Origin: Stratiolaelaps scimitus
Lineage: Eukaryota > Arthropoda > Arachnida > Mesostigmata > Laelapidae
DNA: 64,000 bases
Direction: 5' to 3'
Assembly: GCA_019614645.1 (NCBI GenBank)
Contig: JABWDB010000013.1
Coordinates: forward strand, 1,922,001-1,986,000
A program made the position numbers and the translations under genes. Of this stretch, positions 46,208-58,400 are shown one piece after another. Every line of letters starts with the position of its first letter. Positions within the stretch are counted from its first letter, which is position 1. Below the pieces are notes generated by a model that saw only the letters and a program-made list of their open reading frames with translations, was not told the origin of the DNA and ran no database searches.

Positions 46208-49200
46208 CAAAACAGTAAAATCTTTTCGAAGATATTGCCATTGGAATACATCCAAGTTGATAAGATTTTCCCAGACGCCCAACAGACAGCGAAACACGCA
46301 GGAATCAGGAATTAATCCATATTTATCATTCATTATAGAAAATATATTGAGACGGTATCATTTATCGCTGTAACACTTATCATATCGACATTCTATCTGG
46401 GTTGATAACAAGGTTGTGTACTTTAGCCGAGTCGACTTATGACAAGTGTAAGACAACTCTGAATGGGTTGTGTGTGCATCGATCTAATTTTCCAAATTTC
46501 CTTACAGGCGCAATTATGGCGTTTGATCTCCGGCAGAATCTTCGCCAGTTGCTGTCAACGCGATCGCCAGGCCCGCGCACCCTCCGATGTCTACACGGCC
46601 TTCGAGTTCTCTCACTCCTGTGGGTTGTCCTGTGTCAGACCTACCGATATCTCGATCTCAGATCAATGCGTGCGTAAATGACGATTGCTAAGAATTTGAT
46701 TGAAAAGCTGAATCGAGTTGAATTATTATCCCTTCTAATGTTGCCTGTTCACATTTAGCAGTTGGCCCTAACTAACGGCCGTGCATATTCCTAGAGTGAT
46801 ACGTGACCACAAAATTATTTGAAATAGATATATGGGGCCGCCTCAGAAGGTGAATATCTTCTCACCCTTTAAGGCGGCCCCATTGAATCGATTAGTTCCG
46901 TGCCATACGTTGCTGCAAATTGTCATTAACACCTTTCCTGGCATCGCTTTGTCACACCGTGGTGCTATTCGTGACCTCGAAGCCATCTCGAAAAAGTAAT
47001 CACGCAATGCGAGCGTTTGAGTTGGCGCGGCGGGGGGGGTGTCCCTGTGAATTGCTCTATGTAACAATAGTTTCTTTTAACGGAACACACTTGTATGATG
47101 AGCTCGCTCAAAAGCGACTCAGGCCACCTCATGCTTTTCTCTCATGGTTTTATAAACTTCTATGTTCGGTGAATCCCGGGCCGTATTTGACCTGTGTACA
47201 ACTACAATCTCTTCACGAGCAATAAAATAATGAGCGAGAATTCTATTTGAGGCAACGAACTAAAGTACACAATTGTTTACCGGCTGTCCCTTCGGATGCT
47301 TTCGTGACAAAGTGCTTTCTAATGGCACTATCTAATGGACTGCCCATAGCATAGTGAAGTGTCTAATGTATACCGACTATGCCTCATACTAGCCTTGAAT
47401 TGGCGTCCCTGTTTGAATCAGCTTTTTCGCGCGAACGCTGAACACGACAGCAGGTCAACCGGTGGAGTTTTCATCGCTTGGATATCTTTCAAAATCAGAG
47501 ATCTGTACACAGTCGGTACGCCTATCTAGAACGTCTCGTTTAGCAGCATACCATAATGTGATAGGATTCAAACGATTAGCCAGTGAAGCATCAGCATATG
47601 TTCTACATATATGCTATTGCCATTATTATTATTATTACTATTTGATAAATAAACAACCAGTGAACGAATTTCATCGTTCGTCTGCCTTGCCTGAAAAACT
47701 TACCACTCAAGTGCTTAAAAATGGAGGAAAAATCTCTGTGAGAACTATTATCAGCAGCTTGTCTCCAGTGGACACAGAGGTGTCCACTATGGCAGCACGA
47801 TGTACGACAGTAGACAGAGGCGAAATCTCAGCAATTATCGTACACTCATCTCCGAGCGTTGCTGACCACGATCAGATAACCCGGCTGTTCTTAGAGCCGG
47901 CGCGAATGTGACCGAACGAAAGATAGACGTCTGCGTTCCACGAGCTAGACGTGTACTTCGCATTGGCGTCCGCATTGGTGCCCCCTCAATCGGTGACATT
48001 AAGCCGATGCATCGTGTGACATTCTGCTGATGTGCTCCTGTTTCAAGGTCGATCCGTTGGTTATCAGGCCCCGATCGTTAAACACACATTTTCCTTAGTC
48101 TCTGTCGATGATGCGCTTTCGATAATGATTGCCCGTAGAAAATTAGGGAACTGGCGTGGCTAATGCGTGGTCTGCATCGCTACCGGTTATTAGTGTCTCC
48201 GTCAATGAACGGGCACATACGGAAGTTAACAATTTTGTTGTGGTTGTTATTATTATTATTATTATTGTTTTAACTTGAAGAATTACTTGAAATAGACAAT
48301 CATTCGAATTCACTCGTGAAGCTGGGTGATGTCGTTGACCGAGTCGTTCAAGGGGAGATTAAGATTTTAGTAAACATGGCCAGGTTATAGCGGTTAATTA
48401 TGCTGGGAATAAACTATTTGCATTTGTTGTACAGCCTGAATATATTCGCTATACGCCTAGATGCCATTCGAAAACGTCAATCAGAAAATCGTGCTCAAAC
48501 CGACGACGTTACGTTGTGAGTGAACAAGTCTGCGTTACCAGTTTCTCGTTGGCAACATAAAACACACATAAAAAGCAATCAACCATAGTCTAGGAAGCAA
48601 AGAAACAATGGTCATATTCGCTTTTGCTTCAACTGTGAAATCTGAGGCCAGAGTTCCGCATGCTCAAGGGAATAAAGTTCAACTTTTGCAGGAAATTCAG
48701 CCTTTCTCATCGGAGCGATGGAGACACTGCCATTCCAGCTGGTTGGTAACGGCTTTATGGCTGTGGAAAACTTCTTCTTTATCAGGTTCGTAGACTCTCG
48801 TTCCCTCGAGCCGATAGAACGTCTTATATTGATTGATCGATCATTTTGTTCGGAAGTAATCTGTTGTCTATCAGAGTTTATCCGTAGTCAGACGCGTTAT
48901 CCGTTGCGCCACGAGCCCTTATCAGAGTTTATCCGTTTAGCTGTAACCCTGCTGAAATTGACGTTAACATGATGCGGGAATGTGACAAATCGCAGGTATC
49001 TCCCGAGAGAGATTTGACCTATAAGTAAGCATATAGGTATTTCAATAGTTTCAAGATACTCATGCAAATAGTAAGGGAACACCTTCATCTCACTGGTTTT
49101 TTTATGGTCCCTTTGTGTTTCGCCCGCTCCTGTTCAGCGGACTGCTTTTGAGTTATCGCATCACTGCAACCTCATCCGATAAGGTCATCAGATACAAGGA

Positions 49201-49824
49201 CATTCTCACCTCGTATCTCCACAGATATATCAGGTTGGTGGAACGGCTTTCTTTTGCAATGAAAATCAAGTAAAATTTGCTAAATTTAAAGTTTGCTTCA
49301 TCTTATTATTTCCATTATATATATATATATATGTATAGACCCCAGCACTTCACTTTTAGGTACTACAGTTACGACCTGTCGGGTCTACCTTTGGGATTGC
49401 AGTAAATGATCCAATATTGAATAGGTCTCCCTGTTTGATTGACCCCCTTTTGCGAGCTTACTAATTGCTATTACTTGTTGTCGGATGAAGGCTAAAGGCT
49501 AAGCAAGGATAATCAACGACCTCAAACAATACTTTTGTTTGTTTAGTGCTAATCGTTAATCGTCCCAGATATCTACGGCTGTTTACCTTGTCCAGTGGAC
49601 GCGTTGCCCCTATTATTATGAGTAACTGTTGACATTGTGTTTATCTACTATCGCAGATTGACGTTTTGTGCGCTGTTTAGCGTGGGTATCTTTTCGGTAC
49701 TTCCGCTGGCTGGATCGGGACCCGTCTGGCGGGAAAATGTCCTTAACGCCACCGTTAATTGTCACGCGAACTGGCTTCCCATACTTTTCTCCGTGAATAA
49801 CTTTGTGCCTGCCGATAAAATGGT

Positions 49825-49855
<31 letters not shown>

Positions 49856-52368
49856 CTGAGAGGGAGAGAATCGTGTAGTCGTTCATTGTTGGCCGTAGGT
49901 GCTTTCTCCGTTTCATGACACCACACTTTTTACTGATACCTCGTGGTGTGCGCAGTCTGACATTCGTCAATATAAAGCAAAGCTTGAGACCAGAAGAAGA
50001 ACATTGATTGACCGCATTGTGCGTAAACAATGAGTGTCGCTGGCGTAATGGCTTTAAGAGCAAATGTGCAAGCGTTTTTCTTGATATGACGTCTGTCAAG
50101 ACAGTTTGATCTATCTTCTCAATATAGTTGAACTGCCAGTTGAAGCTTGTGAACATAATCTTAGTGCTAATACCTAATTCGAGGCTAATTTTGAGTCTCC
50201 CAGTCAAAACTGTGTATTACAACGTAGAGCACCAGCTCGAGTGTTGTCTTAATTCGTTACTATATTAATTAAATAAATGCAATAAACGTTTCATTAATAT
50301 GGCTCAGTAATATCACTGCTTCCCATTCCATCTCACTAGCCTCAATAAGCCCGAAATTTCGTTAGCTACATAGGAAAATCTCGTTTGAGTTATCTTCCTT
50401 TTAGAAAAGTCCACCAACTTGAAAACACGGGCTGATGTAACACAGAACATCGTAAAGCACAGTAATGCTTTCCATCAGCTTTGTTGGGTACCATGTTAGC
50501 ATTGTCTCCAGTGATGGATTTATGGTACACATAAGAGCGCGTTAATTACGCTCGTTTTTAGAGGTCTTTATTCGCCGTCTAAAAAAAAATGGTTTTGATG
50601 AAACATTTAATCTTTGCCACATTATTAAAAATTTCTTATCCAGCTGCTTCGTTAGCTATTATCATTATTAAGAGTAATTTATTATTTGGAAACATTACAT
50701 CTCAAGTCTATAAACCGCCGATTTTGTTTAGAGAAATATTAAAAAACGTGTTTTTTGTTGAAAAAATCACTTTCGAAAATACTGGCGATCTGTATCGTCT
50801 CGGCGTTGATCCAAGTCGACGCTGCGTACATCCTGGATGACACCTGATGATCTAACATCATCATGAATGACGCCATCTGACGTGTTCGTGTATTGAGCTC
50901 CGCTCGCGAAGTATATTTCTCTCACCAGGAAAATTGCTCGCACTGACGATACTCTGGCATCGATGCCTTGTCGAATCAGGCGTGATTGTGTGTTGTATCC
51001 ATTGTAAGGAGCAGCCAGCGGCAGAGATAGAAAACTCAACAGCGCACCATATCCTGTTCCATGCTGTGGACGCGGCGCTCATCTCTCTGTAACGATTTGC
51101 AAATCCATCTGATGAGGCCCGTTCAGACGCCCGTCCGACATCCCGCCAACCCTGCAATCGAGTCAGCAGCATTTTGACGTGCGTTGCCGTCGCTGAGCAA
51201 ATCGGCCGACTAGAGTGTTATCTATCAATGCAGGTTGCACCGTGCCGTTATGCCCCCTCGAAAATTAGTCACAGCGTGTAAACCGTACGATGCCGGGACA
51301 ATTCTCGCGTGCGCGTCACGTACCAGCAGTTGCCAGATCAATGTTTCATTCGAAAAGTGGAAGGTAGGAGTGAGGGTGCCGGCAACGCGATTTTTCATCA
51401 TATTCTCCCAATTCACTATGTCTACGATATCATACTCGGACGCTCGCCAAAACGGCGGCAGTTGGCCGTCGTTTATGGGCCGGACAATGATGCGAAGTTT
51501 GCTTTGCGTTTTGGCAATACATGCGATCGGTACTGCTGTTGTTGCTGCTGCTGCTGCTGCGACGATTAGTGATCGCATGTCCACTCGGTTTAGCCGAGAG
51601 CTCCGTTAGCAGTTGGCAGCAGTTGTTCGACTCTGGCAGACGGGCGACGAACGCCAACTTTCCGCCAGAATAAAGAATACAGATGAAGGGGACAATCTAG
51701 AAAATCTCGTTGGTTCCTTCTACCATGTGGCAGAACGGTAGCGGAAAGTTGTGTGCGGGCAAGGCAAGCTGGCACCAGAACGGGGTTCGCCGGCACCGTA
51801 CCACGTGCTAACCGACCTTCGCGTCAACATCACCGCTACTATCGTTGCCGCCGCCGCCACCACCAGCAGCACGCCCGAATTGAAAAAATAGACGAGGCGG
51901 CACTTCACCAGAGGTTCGGCATAGAAGGTATCAGGAGATTATCGTCAGATCATCGTCAGCCGCAGCAGCCAAATGGAGCTGTACGATAGTACACAAGCAA
52001 TAGCACCAGCCTGTGTCAACCCTTTACACTGTCGTTGAGTGAATATTGGCAAAGGAGCCAGACGGCCGTCGAGGCAGAAAAGGCCAGGTCTGGTTTTGTT
52101 TTAGCCCCAAAAAGTCGAAGTTATTGGGGCTCTGCCTTGCGTTGTTGTGACACCTCATCTGTGCGGAAAATCTCCTCGGCCCCACAGGCCTCGGTGTCGT
52201 TGACTTCTTGTTGACAGGCCGCTGCACAGCCTTTCCGTGTACAACTCTGACGTGTCTACGACTTCTTGTCTGGGAGCTTCTTCATAGGTTGGAGGGAATT
52301 AATGCGTCTGCTGGACGCCGCATCCGCCTGGATCTGAGCCAGCATTAATTTTCTATTTCGAGAATATA

Positions 52369-52408
<40 letters not shown>

Positions 52409-55400
52409 AATGATTAGACATAACAGAATATTAGTTTACTTTACAGTTTTGAATCATGATTCGATTTCGAGGAAAATGTGTGAATTTACAATGCGACAAG
52501 TCAAAGGAAAATTTTCTGGCTAATAAATTAAGGGGGGACGCGTTTGTCGAACATGCATAAATTATATAGTACGGTGGCCGCACGATCATTTGCGATCAAT
52601 CGGTGGCTAAATTTACACGATTAATTAGGCACAAATTGCAGACGGTGAGTCAGAGTGAGAGACAGAGAGTTGAATATTGGATAGGCTACTCATAAGGAAC
52701 TCACTCGGGGTTCCTGAACTTCGTAGAAATTTCCCGCAAAGGGGGCAGGGCATATTGTTGTAGTTCTGACAAGAAGAAAACTATAATCGGCCTCCTGGAG
52801 CGCTGACTCCATCTCGTAAATAATAAGGGAGTCTTGCTCTGATCCCAAGCACCTTGGCAACTTTCGAACAAGGAATCATAGTTCTACTCAGATTTTTGTT
52901 CGAAAGTTGCCAATCGTTTATTCAATGTTCAAAATAGCCCCGAATATTTATTGACAAGTAGCTGAGAATCAAAATGCGAACCATGTTAGTAATAACGATG
53001 TAATGTTTGATTGACGAGAGAACGAATACTGAACCTCAATCACGACCTTCAAATTCGATATGAATTCTGTATGAAAATCATACCTCAAGACAAACCTTGA
53101 CTCTCAGGGTAGAATAAATGAAATATCATAGATTAGACCCAATTTAACCATCATTTAACCAGTTGCAAGTGGCACCGAAATGTGCGCTTATCTCGACGAA
53201 AATTAATTATACTTTGCGTATTTACAGTGTACCCCAAACTTGTGGTTTGTCAGTGCCGACTGGCAGCTCCACGTCGCCCTGCTGGTCCTCGCCATCCTGC
53301 TTATCAAGTGCGTTGGTCTCTTTCCTTGTGCATTTTTATTCATCTGATTATAGAGATTATTTATTTTATTCGAAATGGGGTCACATCCATGCTTCTTCTT
53401 CTTCCTCTTATTCGTGATCTAACAAGAGGATTACTCGTGGATATTTTTTCAACTCCCGCTTTTGCAAGCATTGTAGAGGCTGCTATCCATGATATTTACA
53501 TATCACTATCATTATGCACCACCAGCTGAACCTGGTGGCGGCTAATGATAGAAATATGCAAATAACATTTAGTTAATGATGAGATGGTTGTCTGTCGATG
53601 AATTTAGAGGAGGAATAGCTTATGCACCGGTGCTCGATTTATGAAAGCTCCTCCGTTATACCAGGAACCCGTTAGTATTTGCCATGAGACATTGTTACCT
53701 ATAATATAATACACAAATCGTCGTAAGTTATACTTTTTTTTAGTACGGTTCTAATCCTGAAGAAATATAATGATCCAGTGTTCTAGCAAACGGAATTCTG
53801 TTCATCAGTTACAGCAAAGGAACTACGTTTCATAGTAAAAAAAAAAGGCTAAAATGAATCATGATACACAAATGGTATATACTTATCAAAATAGTCAATT
53901 CGTTCACAAAGAGTCGTTTTTATACACAGAGCTTCGTCTGGCGTGTTTGCTTGATGCGACGAAGTCACGAAGCTTTAATCCGTGTGCGCACGGAACTCAC
54001 GTGCGACAAACTGCTAGCAGCTGATAGTTCCATGTTTTGTTCACAGGTCCCGTCGATAGGTCAGAGTTAGTTTGATAGCTGATCCATCCAGAGCAGCGTT
54101 CATTTATTAATATTATGTTGGATTTCACTGAACAGGAAACCGGCAATGGGTGCATTGGTGGCATTCGCTGTTGTTGTGGCCACCTCATGTCTGGTCGGAA
54201 CACACACCGTTTTAGCTAATTACCCAGCGACCATACTTCCCCTCGAGGATCCACGGGTCATGAGTTTGATGATGGGAGACATCTTTATGCGACCGCACAC
54301 ACACGCCGCACCTTTCACCGTCGGCATCTGCGCAGGATATCTGATTGCCACCAATCCTCTCATGAGATTCAGAATGGTCAGTGAGTGACATAATTCGCAT
54401 ATAGGTATAAGTATAAATATATTACATAGAACAATACGCAATTCGAGTACTCTGACTGTGTCAATAGGTTCGAACGGGAACCTTAATACATGCTTACCTA
54501 TATATTGTATGCTATAAAAATGCTATGACTTTAGGCTACAAGGCAGCATGTTCTTTTGATCTGATCCTAATCTAGCATCCGTCTTTTGCTCAATTTAACA
54601 ATAGCATTGTTGTTCGTGTATTAGAGATACCTAGATCTATAATAGTGGCATAAGGCGCATTATTCAATATTTTCAGAGATATTGTTTTAATTTCAGTCAC
54701 CTGGGTCAGGTACAGTAATATATAATGATAATATATATATATATATATATTATAAACGTTTTAAAATTTATCAAGCATGTTTCGAAAACATTGCTGAATG
54801 AAGGTTATCTCGAAATACCACCTAAGGATGGGATTAGAGGATAAGGTGCTGCATGATTTTTTGACATGGTTCCCTGCATTTAGACATGCAGGGTGGAATT
54901 ACATCGATTGATCGTCAGTCCGACCTCACGTACATAGACCGCTATCCGCATGCAACAGCCTGTTATTCGAGGAATCTACTCTCTCTATCACTCTTCGAAG
55001 ATCGCGAAATCATCGCCGTAGAGCAAGTTATTTACGTGACTAGCTCGACCATGAGACGGCAAATCACTCAGTCGAAGTGGGTGAACAGCAACGGACATAA
55101 ATTATCACCCTGAGAGAGACGCCTGTTGTCTGTGCAGAAGCACGGGGGTCGTCTTTACGTTTCTGAGTAACGCAGAGAAGAGTGTCGCCCCATTTGGCTA
55201 GGAGGCGGCCCTCACGCAAAGAGGCATTGAACGGCAAGAACAAGAACAACAACAACAGGGAACAAGCGCTCGCTTTCAAGTGCTCGTTACGTATCGGACC
55301 GGAACCCGCCGCTTTGTTGGACTGTAGACGCTCCAGAGCACCGAGAACCTCAAACATGCAAAATCCGGCTCCGATAATTTCCCTCGTTATAGTTGTTTGC

Positions 55401-58400
55401 TCATCCAGCACACGATCCCGAAATGTCCCTGAGGGATTGATAGGACTTGCAGGCGGTCTTGCTCGTCGTATCTACCGGAACGGTTCCTTGGCTATCTGCT
55501 TGAGTAGTTGCTCTTCCTGAAGTACGAGAAACTGCATACTCGTATGTGTGCCGGTACTGTTTGTTCAGAAGAACGCTATGGATTTTGAGTCCAGGATATA
55601 GTACCGTTGAGCGTTTAAAGTTAGCTTGGAGGAATTGGCAAACCATGGCCTTCGTCGGGGCCGATTCTTCACGGCGACGGATGAAGATAGAGAGTCCGTT
55701 AATACCTCTGCATACGAATCTATTTCAAGCTCGCGAGGGACTGGGACTAACGTTACCTGTTTGGCCTGAAATTCCCACTGTTTTAGTGCTTTTGCTGGCC
55801 CTGTGTTCCTTCGTGGAGGGGTCGGACTCTCAGAAACCAGGATTTTTGATGCCAACTGGCTCGTGCCATTTGTAACTGTTTCTGATGTTCAGAGGGTTAT
55901 TCCTTCCTATGCACCATATTTGCTCCGGCTGAGAGTTTGATGCCAAAATATCAATAACTGAATTACCCCAAAATGCCCTCAAAAGTTGGGGTGTGTTCAC
56001 AGCCGAAGTCTTTGATTGTACAATATAAAGTCATAGAATTGTTCGAAGTATATGAGTGGAAAAATTAATGTTAATTTTTAGTACGCTTGCAATCGGCAGA
56101 AATAATTTGAACTAGTTTACAACAACAGCTAGTAATTAAATCATAACACAAAGTTACTATCTATTTCAATTGCTGGTTTAATGGTAGTGTAGGGAGGGAC
56201 AGGTATAATAATAGCTTTCACGGAACTTCAAAAAAAAGAAGAGAAAGCGGAGGTTTGCCGAGCAGATTTTGTTTAAATCTTGAAGCGCTGCCGGGATTTT
56301 AAGGAAAGATTAACCACCGTCCCGCCCCGCTTCGAAACAGCCAAACTTTGCCGAACCTTGCATATGTGTGCTAATCATGATCTACTTAGTTATAAACAAC
56401 GATTTAGTATATAGATGATGTTCAATGATCATATTACTACGGTTATATCTGAACCTTAGAACCGCCCTTAGTAGCCCTTAATCACAAAATCACTTGTGCC
56501 CTTCATATATATATATATATATATATAAGCGCCTCATCCCTGCCCCATATAAAAATTGTTGATTTATTTGCAGTATTTTCGGAACATGTTCACAAATCCA
56601 CGAGGAACTCCTTGGGGTCTTCACTGACACACGTTACTCCTCCACGGCAATAGTTGTTCTCTACGGTTTTAACGGCGCTTGGTAGGCCTCGCCTACACAA
56701 GTCAGGATGATAACTTATTTAAGTGCATCTTCCTATCTTCCGTCTGGTGCAGGTGACCCGTTTGATTTTATGGCCGCTCTCATTGGCGCTGATGGCGTTA
56801 TCGCTGCTCATCCCTTGGCTCTGGAACCGTGACAGTGGTTCGCAATCGACAGATCTGGTTAAATTCCTCTACGCCGCGGGTCATCGCTCAATGTGGTCAT
56901 TAGGCCTCATGTGGATAGTGGTGTGCTGTGCTTCCGGTAGCGCGCCGATTCTCGATCGCCTATTGGGCTGGCGTGTCATACGGCCATTATCGCGACTCAG
57001 TCTAAGTGCGTTTCTTCTTAGTCCCGTGGTCATCTACTATCAGCAGTGGACGATTCGCGAGCGCCTCTATGGCAGTCATTCGACAGTGGTGAGTGGTCGA
57101 TTTAAAATAGTGATTTCGTCGGTCAGTCTGGACGCATCGATATATTGGCCGATTTCTCAATTATCTCCAGTATATGAAATATATTTTGTTATATTTTTCG
57201 TTCTCATTGATTATTCAAATAGCGCCTTTCCCGTGCGCTGGACCAGCGCTTAAGGAGACTGGGCCAGGCTGGTCAGGCAAAACCGTTGTTTGTTACGTCG
57301 TCATATATTATACTGGTATATATAGATATGTTAAGAGTTCTTGAGCCATGAGGTTGTCTTGGGCTGATTATTTTTTTGTCATAGGTGACAAGTTTTCCAT
57401 TTTCAAAGTATCCCTAAAAATCCCCTCGACAATTGCAAACGGCTTAATAAACAGAGAAGATGATTTTACTACGTTTAAGTATGCCAATTCCATATGGCCG
57501 CAACGATGATAAAGAAAAGGTTCTGACAGCTTTTCGTGCAGCGTTGGAAGTTGCTTTTGTTGATAAATGGGTCAAGCTGTCAAGTTTAAGCTGGTCAACA
57601 TCCAAGATCGATCGCTGCCCATGGATAGAGTCACGAGGTATGAAATCAGGAAAGTTCCCGCTAGCAGGACCTGGTAAAGAATAAGGTTGATTTGTCACCA
57701 TTTACACAATTCAATAGGCGATATACTCGATAAGTGCAATGTTACTATTTCAACATGCCAACGTACGGCATGCATCTTTGTGAAGGCTCTTGGATCAGCC
57801 TTCATCGCCCCAGCTGTTTGGTTCTCCCGTTTGGAAGGGTCAATGCAAGATTGGTATAGCTAAATATAATGATTTTAATGCACAACGTGGTATCCAACAA
57901 GATGGTCTCGAGACGTCATTATGTTACAGAGACCGAATGAATAAACGAAGTGCACGCTCGTTTCCTTGTCAGACGTGGCCACATTAAACCTTATGAAACT
58001 TTAATTGATTTGTCAAACAAGCAGTTGAAAGAGCTTTCATAGACTATAATGTTTGATTCCCCATTATGTAGTGGGGTATATGGATATAAATTGATCTATA
58101 AATCGGGGGCGTGTATTATTTTCTTATGTGTAAAATTTTTATTACGATAAAATTTAAGGAGTATGTATTGATTCTCGTTTCATACGTGGGCTGGACGTAT
58201 TGTATTTCAGTTCTCGCTGTGGCAGGGATTTATAAAAAATGGGTTGATTACAAGTCAGATAAACCCCTTTCTATGTCAGCTGGACTCAGCACTTAGAGAA
58301 CGAATTGCTATATTGCAAAATATGGTATTTAGCACTAAGCTGCCCCCGATTTTTTTGGGCTCATGTGGTTTTTCGTAACTCTTCATTGCTATTCTGTTAG

